From: Comamonas testosteroni ATCC 11996
GTDB taxonomy: Bacteria; Pseudomonadota; Gammaproteobacteria; Burkholderiales; Burkholderiaceae_C
DNA: 64,000 nucleotides
Direction: 5' to 3'
Assembly (NCBI RefSeq): GCF_000241525.1
Contig: NZ_AHIL01000043.1
Span: 248,001 to 312,000 of the forward strand
The translations under genes were made by a program, and so were the position numbers. This document shows positions 20,900 through 29,442 of the stretch, piece by piece. The notes beneath the pieces are model-generated. The model saw only the letters and a list, made by a program, of their open reading frames with translations. It had not been told where the DNA came from and made no database searches. Within the stretch, counting starts at the first letter, position 1. Each line of letters starts with the position of its first letter.

Positions 20900-21772
20900 G
20901 AGTGGCTAACATCACTTCGTCATAGCCCCTCGCAGAGCAGTTATGCTTGCGGCCCTCATGGCAAGACGACCCGTTAGCAAAGAACTGTGGCGACAGCTAC
21001 AACCCCTGATCCCAGCCTTCGTGCCTTCTGCCAAGGGCGGTGCGCGCAAGCTCGCGGTCAGCGACGAAGCCGCCCTCAACGGCATCCTGTTCGTGCTGCA
21101 AACAGGCATTCCATGGGAGGACCTTCCCCAATCTCTTGGGTACGGCAGCGGCATGACTTGCTGGCGGCGCCTGCGAGACTGGAATGCCGCTGGTGTCTGG
21201 AAGCAGTTGCACCAAGCCATGCTGATGCGCTTGCGTGAACACGACCAGATCGATTGGAGCCGGGCCAGCATTGATGGCTCCTCGGTACCAAGCCCCCGGG
21301 GGGCCAGGAAACGAGCCCCAACCCCACGGACAGAGGCAAGCTCGGCTCCAAACGACACATCGTCGTAGATGCCAGAGGCATCCCGCTGGTGATCTTGGTC
21401 AGCGGCGCGAACCGGCACGACTCTAAGATGTTCGAGAGGTGCGTGGACGCGATTCCTGCGATTGCAGGCTTGTCAGGGCGTCCCCGTAAAAGACCAGCCA
21501 AGCTGCACGCCGACAAAGGCTACGACTTCAAGCGATGCCGAACCCACCTGAGGCAGCGGGGCATCATCGGCCGGATTGCCAGACGAGGCGTTGAGAGCAG
21601 CCAGCGGCTGGGCAAGCACCGCTGGGTGGTGGAGAGGTCGCACAGCTGGTTTGCAGGCTTTGGCAAGCTGCGAATCCGCTTTGAACGACGGCTGGATATC
21701 CACGAAGCGCTGTTGAAGTTGGCGGCAGCGATCATCTGCGCACGCTTCGTGGATAGGTGGTGTTAGCCAGTC
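20900..21772 (+). mobile_element. IS5-family (IS427-like) insertion sequence, 873 bp, with TAA target duplication
   Basis: Inverted ends: the left end begins GAGTGGCTAACATCAC and the right end, read inward, begins GACTGGCTAACACCAC, two mismatches in 16. TAA is present immediately outside both ends (20897-20899 and 21773-21775), a 3-bp duplication as expected for this group. One transposase gene in two overlapping frames occupies the interior. No other copy lies in the window. The element looks structurally complete and relatively recent compared with the decayed IS30 and IS481 pieces around it. Confidence 0.85.
20943..21766 (+). CDS. IS5-family transposase in two frames (probable -1 frameshift)
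   Basis: The first frame (20943 or ATG 20958, to 21368) has 'RPVSKELWRQLQPLIP' and 'ILFVLQTGIPWEDLP...GSGMTCWRRLRDW', with the first DDE aspartate in 'IDGSSV'. The second frame (running open to 21766) has 'HIVVDARGIPLVILVSGANRHDS', 'LHADKGYD' with the second Asp, and 'RWVVERSHSWF' with the catalytic Glu. Joining them needs a -1 shift, most simply at the G6 run 21298-21303, within the poorly conserved 'SSVPSPRGG' linker. IS427-type elements are known with split frames, so this may be programmed frameshifting, but an inactivating mutation cannot be excluded. Confidence 0.8.
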
Positions 21773-21775
21773 TAA

Positions 21776-22089
21776 GGACATGTCGACGACCGCTTTGCGG
21801 CGGTCCACAAAATTGCAGTCCTGACGCGTGAGGCTGCTTTGAGGCCAATAGCGTCCGCTCACATCAGCAAATCGGCGACACCGAAGAGCTAAGTAGCACG
21901 CAGAAGGAAGTACCGGCGTTCTTCTAGGAAAAACTGCCTCGATTAGACCGGGCAGGTCAGATAGGGCCGCTTCGGAATTAAAGCCACAGCTCTCGCCATA
22001 ATTCAGGATGTGCCGAGGTTGATTCCTGCGCTGCCAGGATGCCTGGCGCTGCATGTTCCTTCATTTCACGTCTACCGATTCCTATCCGC
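21776..22089. other. Intergenic stretch, no gene recognised
   Basis: 314 bases between the IS target duplication and the modE-like start. I see no convincing reading frame, repeat or terminator; it should contain the modE-like promoter. A small inverted repeat (GACCGC...GCGGTC) near 21790-21809 is the only structure noticed. Confidence 0.4.
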
Positions 22090-22470
22090 ATGTCCGCTAC
22101 AACTTCAGACTCCAATCCTGCTGCACCGGCAGTGAAGCTTCGCATGCGTGTCATGACAGGTGACGTCATTGCCATCGGCCCGGGCAAAATTGAACTACTG
22201 GAGGCCATCAACGAAACGAAATCCATTGCAGCTGCTGCAAAGTCCCTGGGCATGTCCTATCGCCGGGCCTGGTTGCTTGTCGATGGCATCAATCATTCGT
22301 TGAATGCTCCGGCAGTGATCACCTCAACCGGGGGATCTCATGGCGGCGGTACAGCACTCACGGAAACAGGGCATCTGGTCGTCGCACTGTATCGACGTAT
22401 AGAGCAAGAGGCACTCAAAGCATGCCAGTCTGATCTGGACAAGCTGGTCGCCCTGGTCCAGAGCAGCTAG
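22090..22470 (+). CDS. ModE-like molybdate-responsive regulator, DNA-binding domain only
   Basis: The 126-residue protein is essentially one LysR-type winged helix of the ModE N-terminal kind: 'IGPGKIELLEAINETKSIAAAAKSLGMSYRRAWLLVDGIN' followed by the wing 'GGSHGGGTALTETGHLVVALYRRIE'. ModE proper carries two C-terminal Mop domains that bind molybdate; they are absent, so ligand sensing must be lost or supplied otherwise. I chose the ATG at 22090 over the upstream in-frame 22039. modB and modA lie 1.4-3.3 kb downstream on the other strand, with a ModE-type palindrome in front of modA, which makes them the likely targets. Confidence 0.85.
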   Translation: MSATTSDSNPAAPAVKLRMRVMTGDVIAIGPGKIELLEAINETKSIAAAAKSLGMSYRRAWLLVDGINHSLNAPAVITSTGGSHGGGTALTETGHLVVALYRRIEQEALKACQSDLDKLVALVQSS

Positions 22471-22789
22471 GCAGGCATTTGACAGACACGCTGATTTGCA
22501 GGTGTCCCGCTCGGCCATGGAAGTGCATGCCAAAGTGGCACTTTGCACCCTGGACCTCATGACCGGGAGCAATGTATGCGCCTTCACCGCGGGCGCTCAA
22601 TACATCCAGTCGGGTTCGTTGTAGGCTGCGGCAGAGCTTCCAAGCCTCTGTCGGGAGACTGCCCAATCCATCGCAATATATACTCAGATATAACGAGAGA
22701 TGACCTGATGGACCTGATCTACTGACGCGCATGGACTGCTGCTTCAGGCTGCTCAGTCCTCCCCAACGCTTACGGAAATCGAGATCTAT
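22471..22789. other. Intergenic stretch, no gene recognised
   Basis: 319 bases after the modE-like gene. Short open frames exist on both strands (including the end of a long minus-strand shadow) but none has family features or a good start. An AT-rich patch near 22675-22705 could be a promoter for the small gene at 22790. Confidence 0.35.
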
Positions 22790-23074
22790 ATGGGAAGCGA
22801 AAAGCTCAGTATCGAAGAGCGGCTGCAAGTGCTGGAGATTCTGCTGGAGGAATCGATATGGGGGCTGCACCTCGAGCAGCCAGAGCACCGCAAGGCCATC
22901 GCGTCTGCGCTCTATACCCGCCTTGCAGTGGCCAATCTGCATCAGGCTTATCCACCCAGCGTGACCGCCGCCTTGTATGAGCAGGCAGATGCGCTGTGCG
23001 AGCTGGACAACACGCCCGCCCCCCTCAAGCCCATGTTGCGCCCCCTGATCAGATATTCGGGGACCGGAGACTGA
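22790..23074 (+). CDS. Small hypothetical protein, mostly helical
   Basis: 94 residues, not recognised. It begins 'MGSEKLSIEERLQVLEILLEE', has a balanced, charged, helix-favouring composition typical of real cytoplasmic proteins, and no membrane segment or metal motif. A weak GAG-type ribosome site lies upstream of the ATG. It stands alone between the modE-like gene and a nitroreductase remnant on the same strand. It could also be a chance frame opposite a longer minus-strand frame that looks even less protein-like. Confidence 0.4.
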   Translation: MGSEKLSIEERLQVLEILLEESIWGLHLEQPEHRKAIASALYTRLAVANLHQAYPPSVTAALYEQADALCELDNTPAPLKPMLRPLIRYSGTGD

Positions 23075-23318
23075 AAGCAAGCCCGGCCTCGGAACATTTA
23101 GGCCAGTTGGCAAAGGTTGGCGGGGCGAGAACCTGTGAGCACATGGCGCATGCGGGTGACCCCAATCACCGTCCATCGGCGCGTTCGAACAAGCAATGCC
23201 TTGTTGGCGCTGCGCAGCAATCACGTTGAATAGAGGGCTTTAGTGAAGCAAGATCACCTCTCCTACCTGCTAGCCCTCCACCAGGAGCAGGACTGGGTAG
23301 CCGCAGCAGTCGAATCTG

Positions 23319-23750
23319 TTCGAGCAGGAGAAACTGCGCCGCGACCCTCTCGCTTCCCGTGAAGACGTCAAACGTGCGCGCGAGCATGCCACGCGCAGTC
23401 CTGTCTTACTGGCTTTCATCGTGTCGCCCCAGCTGCGCATGCGAGTGCCGGAGCGCGAGCAATGGCTGGCAGCCGGCTGCGCCCTAGGCAACTTCATGAA
23501 TGCCGCGCACCAGCTCGGCTTCGGTGCCATCATGCTCAGCGGCGAGCGCTGTTTCAATGCCTTGTTGTGTGCTGAGCTGGGGCTTGACCCCACAGAGTCT
23601 CTGGCTGGTTTCATCAGCCTCGGCAGCATAAAGACCGCAGCCGAGCCGCGCAAGCCGACCATGCTCAATGCCGTCAGAGCCTTTTGGCAACCTGGCAGCA
23701 GCCCCGAGTCATCTGGCTCGGCGGCAGACAGTTCACGCAGCGCAACATAA
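23319..23750 (+). pseudogene. Nitroreductase-family protein, N-terminal part lost
   Basis: Open from 'FEQEKLRRDPLASREDVKRAREHATRSPVLLAFIVSPQ' through 'VPEREQWLAAGCALGNFMNAAHQLGFGAIMLSGERCF' and 'ESLAGFISLGS'. This is the C-terminal two thirds of a YdjA-like FMN nitroreductase. The first roughly 80 residues, including the FMN-binding 'RRS' segment, are absent and stops occur just upstream in this frame; a GTG at 23421 could give only a fragment. It is convergent with modB. Confidence 0.7.
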
Positions 23751-23851
23751 GGACCCGTTAAGCTGGCTGCGGCCAGGTCCAAGTGGTGCGCGGCAGATCA
23801 CCTGAGCCGCATGGCTAGGCCCGCGTTGCATGCCGAGAACCGAGAAAATTC

Positions 23852-24532
23852 TCACGTTTTTTTCGCGACCGGTCTTTCAAGCTTCCGAAGTAGAAAGAAT
23901 GCCAATGCTGCAACTCCAGTCAGCACCAGAGACAGCGCGTTCGCGCAATCTGTCTCTGACCCCAGCACATGGTTGTAAACAGCCAGCGATAGCGTCTCGG
24001 TGCGCCCACTGACATTGCCACCCAACATCAACGAGATGCCGACTTCCCCCATCGCGCGGCCAGCCGCCAACACCAGTCCGGCCAGAATACCGAGCTTGGC
24101 CTGCGGCAACTCGACCTTCAGAAACACCTGCCAAGGTCTTGCGCCCAGCGTCGCTGCCACCTCACGCAATGACTCGTCAATTTCAGCAAACGCGGCCTGG
24201 GACGGTTTAACCATCAGCGGAAGGCCTGCAGCCACCGCAGCAATCACCAGGCCGGTTTCGCTGAACACCCAATGCGGCCTCCATTCCAGAGGTAACCAAG
24301 CCAGCAACCAGCCCTCGCGCCCCAACAGCAGCAGCAGTGCATAGCCAATGACAATAGGCGGAAAGACCAGCGGCAAGGTCACGAGCGCGTCGAGCAAGGC
24401 CTTGCCACGAAATGCGCAGCGAGCCAAAGCCCAGGCAATGGGCACTCCAAGCGCCAATTGCAGCAACACGCTCCAGCCCATAACCTTCAGTGTCAGTGGG
24501 ATGGAGATCCAGGCACAGGTCTCAGCGAGCAA
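23852..24532 (-). CDS. modB: Molybdate ABC transporter permease
   Basis: Inner-membrane permease of 226 residues with about five hydrophobic helices and the cytoplasmic coupling motif 'EIDESLREVAATLGARPWQVFLKVELP' (EAA loop, about residues 118-145). 'GRAMGEVGISLMLGGN' is typical of ModB. It starts 17 bases after the modA stop, so they form one operon. No ModC ATPase follows: below 23852 lies the oppositely oriented nitroreductase remnant. The energising subunit must be encoded elsewhere, or the transporter is defective. Tungstate specificity (TupB-like) is an alternative. Confidence 0.92.
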   Translation of the reverse strand: MLAETCAWISIPLTLKVMGWSVLLQLALGVPIAWALARCAFRGKALLDALVTLPLVFPPIVIGYALLLLLGREGWLLAWLPLEWRPHWVFSETGLVIAAVAAGLPLMVKPSQAAFAEIDESLREVAATLGARPWQVFLKVELPQAKLGILAGLVLAAGRAMGEVGISLMLGGNVSGRTETLSLAVYNHVLGSETDCANALSLVLTGVAALAFFLLRKLERPVAKKT

Positions 24533-24549
24533 AACAGCCGGGCAGAGGT

Positions 24550-25353
24550 TTAAAGACCATTGGCGGTCATGATGCGCCGCGCGGTGTCACCTTGCATAAA
24601 GGCCTGAAAGCGACTTTGTGCCTCGGTGAGGGAACGATCCCTGACTGTGCCAAGCGATATCTCAATCGGGTCGTAGCAGCTCTGTGGCAATTCGAGCACG
24701 GAGCCTGCGCGCCCGGCAATCGCCAGCGCCTCGGTCTTGTTCACGAACCCCGCATCCACTTCTCCCGAGGTGATGTAGCTACCAACTTGAGGCACACCTT
24801 CAACCTCGAGCAACTTGGGAGCCAGCGCATCGGCGAGGTGAAGCCGCTTCACGCACTCATCGGCCGCTCTGCCAAATACGGTCCGCGAGCGATGAGGAAT
24901 TGCGACGCGCGTGAAGGCCGTGTTTTTGAGCTCGTCAAGGCGACTCAAGGATTTGCCTTTGCTTGAGACAAGAACCAGCCGACCTGTTCCGAGCCGGTCA
25001 AAGTTGCTGAATAGTCCGGTCGGCTCCAGCAGACTCTTGTCACCGATCAAAAAAACGACTTCCCGATTCTGCCTAGCCTGGGTCTCGATCTGTTTGATGT
25101 GGCCAAATGCAGCCTGCGCTTCAACACCCGTTTCTTTGCGAAATGCCTCGATGAGTTCGAGCACCGGTTTGCGGTAGCCGCCCATGGCGGCAACAAGCAC
25201 TGACTCAGCGGCGCTGACTGGCGTGGCGACCAGCAGCGTGACCATGCCCGCCAGTCCCAGCAGATTGCGGGCAAAGAAGCGCCGTGAGGAACGCCGCGCT
25301 CGATATTGATTCAAATCGGCAGTGCTCTCGTCGTGATTAACAGCATTCAACAT
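24550..25353 (-). CDS. modA: Molybdate ABC transporter substrate-binding protein
   Basis: Periplasmic oxyanion-binding protein of 267 residues; the signal peptide runs to about residue 49 ('LLVATPVSAAES'), unusually long because of a polar, Arg-rich N-terminal extension (a later start is possible). The mature part has 'VLVAAMGGYRKPVLELIEAFRKETG', 'AIPHRSRTVFGRAADECV' and 'GEVDAGFVNKTEAL', the ModA pattern. It is first gene of modAB and faces trmO across an 88-base gap holding a ModE-box palindrome. It would supply the Mo or W needed by the formate dehydrogenase pterin cofactor. Confidence 0.92.
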   Translation of the reverse strand: MLNAVNHDESTADLNQYRARRSSRRFFARNLLGLAGMVTLLVATPVSAAESVLVAAMGGYRKPVLELIEAFRKETGVEAQAAFGHIKQIETQARQNREVVFLIGDKSLLEPTGLFSNFDRLGTGRLVLVSSKGKSLSRLDELKNTAFTRVAIPHRSRTVFGRAADECVKRLHLADALAPKLLEVEGVPQVGSYITSGEVDAGFVNKTEALAIAGRAGSVLELPQSCYDPIEISLGTVRDRSLTEAQSRFQAFMQGDTARRIMTANGL

Positions 25354-25394
25354 TCAGATCCTCTGCAGAAGCCAGCGCTGGTATGCAGCGTAGC

Positions 25395-25416
25395 GTTATA
25401 TTCTTCTAAATATAAC
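25395..25416. promoter_or_regulatory. ModE-type operator between modA and trmO
   Basis: GTTATATT (25395-25402), six bases, AATATAAC (25409-25416): a perfect 8-bp inverted repeat with N6 spacing. This is the architecture of the E. coli ModE site (CGnTATATA-N6-TATATAnCG), and CG precedes the left arm by overlap (GCGTTATAT). It sits 42 bases upstream of modA and 26 bases upstream of the divergent trmO-like gene, so it could control both. Confidence 0.8.
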
Positions 25417-25441
25417 ACTCTAAAATATTGAGCCGCAGCTT

Positions 25442-25924
25442 ATGACAGACACCATCACACTACGCCCCATTGGCATCATTCATAGCCCTTTTCAAAGTAC
25501 CCAGGGAATGCCGATACAGACTGTGGCAGCAGCCGACGTTGAAGGTGAGTTGGAGGTCTTCGAAGAGTTCGCCCCAGGACTGCGTGATATCGAAGGCTTT
25601 GAGTTCCTCATCCTGATCACCCATCTGCACCAGGCGGTGGAGAAGCTGGAAGTCGTGCCGTTTATGGATACGGTGAGCCACGGCGTATTTGCGACCCGTG
25701 CTCCAGCGCGGCCCAACCGGCTTGGTCTGTCCATTGTGCAACTGGTGAAGGTCAAGGGACGCATATTGTGCTTTCGCGGCAACGACATGCTGGACGGTAC
25801 GCCTGTACTCGACATCAAGCCTTATGTACCCCAGCTGGATGTCCGCAGCACGGAGCAAGTCGGCTGGTTTGGCCACGGGCTGCAACGTCTGCCCGGCGCA
25901 GTCTCGGATGACCGGATGTCCTGA
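25442..25924 (+). CDS. TrmO/TsaA-like tRNA m6t6A37 methyltransferase (UPF0066)
   Basis: The 160-residue single-domain member of the UPF0066 family: 'LRPIGIIHSPF' at the N-terminus, 'GLRDIEGFEFLILITHLHQA' and the SAM-binding 'GVFATRAPARPNRLGLSIVQL'. E. coli TrmO (235 residues) methylates N6-threonylcarbamoyladenosine at position 37 of some tRNAs; this short form lacks the C-terminal extension. Its position behind a ModE box and divergent from modA suggests molybdate control and perhaps another role. The start ATG at 25442 lies 26 bases from the operator. Confidence 0.85.
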   Translation: MTDTITLRPIGIIHSPFQSTQGMPIQTVAAADVEGELEVFEEFAPGLRDIEGFEFLILITHLHQAVEKLEVVPFMDTVSHGVFATRAPARPNRLGLSIVQLVKVKGRILCFRGNDMLDGTPVLDIKPYVPQLDVRSTEQVGWFGHGLQRLPGAVSDDRMS

Positions 25925-26466
25925 CTCGACTCGGGTGACCTATATCTTCACTGGCCGCTTAGGCGTTTGGTACATGACACCGCATAGGCCTGGAAGCCAA
26001 AACGCAGCACCTATGCTCTGACCGCATCCTCGAGACAGCGCTCGAGGTCTGCAATGGGTTAGAACCACCAGTCCGCCGCCATGAATACTGCTTTTGACCT
26101 GCCTGGATCCGCTGATCCTTGATTGCCCTTGCGAGAGCTCTGCTGAATGGCCGCTCCCTGTTGGTACAGCGATCGCTCAGGGCACGAAGAGTCCAATGAC
26201 CGCTAATGACGGCAGCTGTGACCAGTTCTCCAGAACTGGATGACTGCAGCCAGCCTGAGGCGGCCTGTCGGGCAATGATGCTGACCTGCAGCTCTTGGCC
26301 AGCCTCAGCCCTTGAACACGACCAAGACCAAGCCGCAGTCATTAACTAAGAAAAGATAGGCCTATGCATTGGCTTATAGAAACAATAAATAAAGCAGAAA
26401 GCAGAAAGCACGCCATGACGCAAATTTGCGCGGAAGCTGCTTCCCGCCATTCACCCTCTTTGCATT
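25925..26466. other. Non-coding stretch, no gene recognised; contains an 18-bp palindrome
   Basis: 542 bases between convergent trmO and acyl-CoA ligase genes. Both strands carry only short open frames without family features. CCAGTTCT-CC-AGAACTGG (26222-26239) is a perfect inverted repeat without a T-tract. The composition is mixed and the segment may be decayed DNA like the 17-23 kb zone. Confidence 0.4.
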
Positions 26467-28155
26467 TCAGACTGCGACTTCCTGCTCCTGCAGCATCCGC
26501 CACATCACCTTGCCGCTTCCGCTCTTGGGCAAGGCCGTCACGAACTGCACCAGACGCGGTGCCTTGTAGACCGCCATATTGTCATGGCACCACTGGATGA
26601 TCTGCTCTGCCGTCGTAGCCTCATGGCCGGCACGCAGCACGACCACGGCCTTGACGGTCTCGCCGCGATAGGCATCCTTGGCGGAGATCACGCAGGCCTC
26701 CTGAATCCCGGGATGGCGGAACATCAGCGACTCCACCTCGGCCGGCCACACCTTGAAGCCGCTGGCATTGATCATGCGCTTGAGCCGGTCGGTGATGAAG
26801 AAATAGCCCTCCTCATCCACGCGCCCCAGGTCGCCGGTGCGGAAAAAGCGCTTGCCATCCAGTTCCATAAAGCTCTGCTCGGTCGCCTCGGGGCGCTGCC
26901 AGTAGCCTTCAAACACCTCGGGGCCGTTGACCACGATCTCGCCCTGCTCTCCTTGGGGCACTTCCTCCAGTGTGTCGGGGCTGATCACGCGCGCATCGGT
27001 ACTCATGAAGGGAATGCCCAGGCATTGCTGCTTGGGATGGTCGGGCGGATTGCTGTGCGAAGGTGCGGCGGTTTCGGTCAGGCCATAGCCCTCGCAAAAG
27101 CGCAGGCCGTATTGCTCAAGCAGGCGCTGGGCCACGGCCTGGGGCATGGCGGCGCCGCCGCCGCCGATGTATTTGAGGCTGGAGAGATCGAAGGACGCAA
27201 AATTGGGGCTGGCCAGCAGATCGATCACCATGGTCGGGATATTGGTCCAGCTCGTGACCTGATAGTGCGAGATCAGGCGCCCTGCCAGTTCACGCTCCCA
27301 GCGCGGCATGATGATCAGCGTCGCCCCCACGTAGATGGCGCTGTGCAGCACGGACACCATGCCCGTGATGTGAAACATGGGCACGACGGCGAGCACCACG
27401 TTCTCGCTGGTGCCCGTGCCCCACAGCGCGCCAGAGACGGCGTTGTGGTTGATGCTGCGGTGCAGGTGCATGCAGCCCTTGGGCTGGCCCGTGGTGCCGC
27501 TGGTATAGGGCAGAACGGCCAGATCGTCACGGCCCGCAGTATGCAGTGGCGGCAGCTCGCTGCAGGCCAGCGCCTGCGTCCATGCATGGACCTGGCCGTG
27601 GTTCAGGCTGGCAGGCTCGCGCTCGCCCAGCAGCCAGTTGCGCCAGGCTTCGGGCGGCGCATCCGGCCCCTGCACATCGGCATCAAAGCCGTCGGTGAAC
27701 CGTGTCACCAGCAAGTGCTGCAGCGCCTCGGAGGGTTCCAGTGCATTGCTGGCCTTGGCCAGCTCCGGCGCTAGATCGGCCGTGGTAATGGCCACCTTGG
27801 CGCCCGAATCCGTGATGTAGTGCTTGAGCTCCTCTGCCGTATTCATGGGGTTGACCGGCACCACCACCGCATTGGCACGAAAGATGGCGTAATGCGCCAG
27901 CACCAATTGCGAGCTGTTTTGCATCAGCACGATGACGCGGTCGCCTTTTTTCACACCCAGGCCATGCAGATAGGCAGCCATGCGCTCCGTGCCCTCGCAC
28001 AGCTGCTTATAGGTCGTGGTGCGCCCCAGAAACACCAGCGCGGCCTTGTCCGGGTAGCGCCTGGCATTGATAGCAAGGTTTTCCCAGACGCTAGTTGCTG
28101 GAACGGTGATGGAATATGGCAGCCGATTAGGCCAAAACTTGTGGTGAGCGGGCAT
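26467..28155 (-). CDS. Long/medium-chain acyl-CoA synthetase (AMP-binding, ANL superfamily)
   Basis: 562-residue adenylate-forming ligase that activates a carboxylic acid with ATP and CoA. Motifs in order: P-loop-like 'YTSGTTGQPKG' near residue 218, 'VPMFHITGM', 'YGLTETA', 'RTGDLG', hinge 'DRLKRMINASGFKVWP' and the catalytic C-terminal lysine in 'PKSGSGKVMWR'. It is a complete protein of normal length. The first gene-free neighbour upstream is 165 bases away; the HugZ-like gene is divergent. The substrate cannot be read; fatty acid or an aromatic/steroid side-chain acid are both possible in this group. Confidence 0.93.
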   Translation of the reverse strand: MPAHHKFWPNRLPYSITVPATSVWENLAINARRYPDKAALVFLGRTTTYKQLCEGTERMAAYLHGLGVKKGDRVIVLMQNSSQLVLAHYAIFRANAVVVPVNPMNTAEELKHYITDSGAKVAITTADLAPELAKASNALEPSEALQHLLVTRFTDGFDADVQGPDAPPEAWRNWLLGEREPASLNHGQVHAWTQALACSELPPLHTAGRDDLAVLPYTSGTTGQPKGCMHLHRSINHNAVSGALWGTGTSENVVLAVVPMFHITGMVSVLHSAIYVGATLIIMPRWERELAGRLISHYQVTSWTNIPTMVIDLLASPNFASFDLSSLKYIGGGGAAMPQAVAQRLLEQYGLRFCEGYGLTETAAPSHSNPPDHPKQQCLGIPFMSTDARVISPDTLEEVPQGEQGEIVVNGPEVFEGYWQRPEATEQSFMELDGKRFFRTGDLGRVDEEGYFFITDRLKRMINASGFKVWPAEVESLMFRHPGIQEACVISAKDAYRGETVKAVVVLRAGHEATTAEQIIQWCHDNMAVYKAPRLVQFVTALPKSGSGKVMWRMLQEQEVAV

Positions 28156-28319
28156 GAGTCAGGCAATCAGAAAAGCGTATACATAGTCCGGGTGGACTAA
28201 TCAATCCGCAAGACTAGGCCTGCAACCTCGGCCCGGCATCCGGGATGCCCCCAACAGCCGGTCACGCAGGTGACGACTGGTGCGACCTGGCGCGGCTCGC
28301 CCTGCTCCGGCTCCGCGCT

Positions 28320-28850
28320 ATGGCTTACCATGCGCAAATGCCTCATGAATCACGCCTGCAGCAGTCGCTGCGCCAGCTACTCGCCAGCCAGCGCACCGCC
28401 GCCCTGGCCGTACAACCGCAGGCCGGCTCTTCAGCGCCCGGATATCTTCCGGCCCCGGGCCTGTCTCTGGTGCCATGGGCCTGGAGTGGCGAATTCAGCT
28501 GCCTGGTACTGCATGTCAGCGCGCTGGCCAGCCACACACAGGCCATGGAGCGGCATCCCGCCGTCAGCCTGCTGATGAGCAGGCCAGAGTCCGCTGGCGA
28601 AGCCGTGCATGCGCTGGAGCGCATCAGCATTCAGGGTGTGGCATCCACTCCGCCGCGCGACAGCGGCCTGTGGCATGGCGCCCGGGCCAGCTATCTGGAG
28701 CGCTTTCCCGAAGCCGAGCCCATGACGGCGCTGGGCGACTTTCGTTTTGTCTGCATCACGCCGCAAAGCGGCAGGCATGTCGCAGGCTTCGGCGCGGCGC
28801 GCGATGTGGACGAGCACGATCTCATAGCCGCACTCAACCCGGCTGCCTAG
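28320..28850 (+). CDS. Pyridoxamine 5'-phosphate oxidase-like (HugZ-type) protein
   Basis: The 176-residue split-barrel FMN/haem-binding protein: 'LRQLLASQRTAALAV...GLSLVPWAWSGEFSCLVLHVSALASHTQAMERHPAVSLLMS' is the N-terminal barrel and 'RISIQGVA...ASYLERFPEAEPMTALGDFRFVCITPQSGRHVAGFGAARDV' the C-terminal part typical of HugZ/HutZ-like proteins. Members bind haem or flavin; function here is unproven. I prefer the ATG at 28320 over an in-frame upstream start at 28245. Its stop overlaps the end of the convergent HELLH gene by 4 bases. Confidence 0.8.
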   Translation: MAYHAQMPHESRLQQSLRQLLASQRTAALAVQPQAGSSAPGYLPAPGLSLVPWAWSGEFSCLVLHVSALASHTQAMERHPAVSLLMSRPESAGEAVHALERISIQGVASTPPRDSGLWHGARASYLERFPEAEPMTALGDFRFVCITPQSGRHVAGFGAARDVDEHDLIAALNPAA

Positions 28851-29389
28851 TCTTTGCTGACCCGGCCCAACCTGGATTGGACAGCTTGAGCCTGGTGCAC
28901 ATGCTCGGCAATCAGGCACATGCAGGCCAGAGGCTGGCCCTGCACCAGGGCCTGAACATGGTCCTGCCAGATCTGCCCCTGCTGCTCCACGCTTGCGTCC
29001 AGAAAGCACTGCAGCATCTGCTGCGGATCTGCACAGGCCCGATAGTGATAGGGATCGCGCCGCTGGCATGCCGCGCGCAGATGCAGGCCGAACGCCTCCC
29101 ACGTCACCGCCCGGCCTTGCAGACGCTGCCACTGATGCAGCAGCTCATGGGCAAAGACGCCTGCCACCACAGGGTGGGCAAGCCGCAGCGGCCGATGCGG
29201 GTCAGCCTGCTCAAAAAAGCTGCGCGGCAGATAGATGCGCCCGCCACCCAGGGACAGCGCCCGCCTGGTATCGCCCAGACGCCGCACATGCAGACGCATG
29301 CCGGGCAGCAGCTCATCCAGCGCAGTGCCGAAATGCCGCTGCACGAATCCGGTCTCGACCGGCATCAGCCTTCGCCGCCAGAACATCAT
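28847..29389 (-). CDS. Hypothetical protein with HELLH zinc-binding motif
   Basis: About 180 residues. The only recognisable feature is 'VVAGVFAHELLHQWQ', an HExxH motif at about residues 81-85, inside a helix, resembling DUF4157-type and eCIS-associated metallopeptidases. The third zinc ligand is not obvious. The start is uncertain: TTG 29407, ATG 29389 (used) or ATG 29365, which has AAGG just upstream. It overlaps the HugZ-like gene by 4 bases tail-to-tail and lies 53 bases downstream of the metallo-beta-lactamase gene on the same strand, so it may be co-transcribed with it. Confidence 0.6.
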   Translation of the reverse strand: MMFWRRRLMPVETGFVQRHFGTALDELLPGMRLHVRRLGDTRRALSLGGGRIYLPRSFFEQADPHRPLRLAHPVVAGVFAHELLHQWQRLQGRAVTWEAFGLHLRAACQRRDPYHYRACADPQQMLQCFLDASVEQQGQIWQDHVQALVQGQPLACMCLIAEHVHQAQAVQSRLGRVSKD

Positions 29390-29442
29390 GCAACAGGGCG
29401 CGCGCAAGGAGGATTCCGCATATCGGAGACTCCCGGCACGCG

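Noticed and set aside
22415..23224. 269-codon minus-strand gene
   Set aside because: No family features, poor composition, overlaps the end of the modE-like gene; judged a chance frame.
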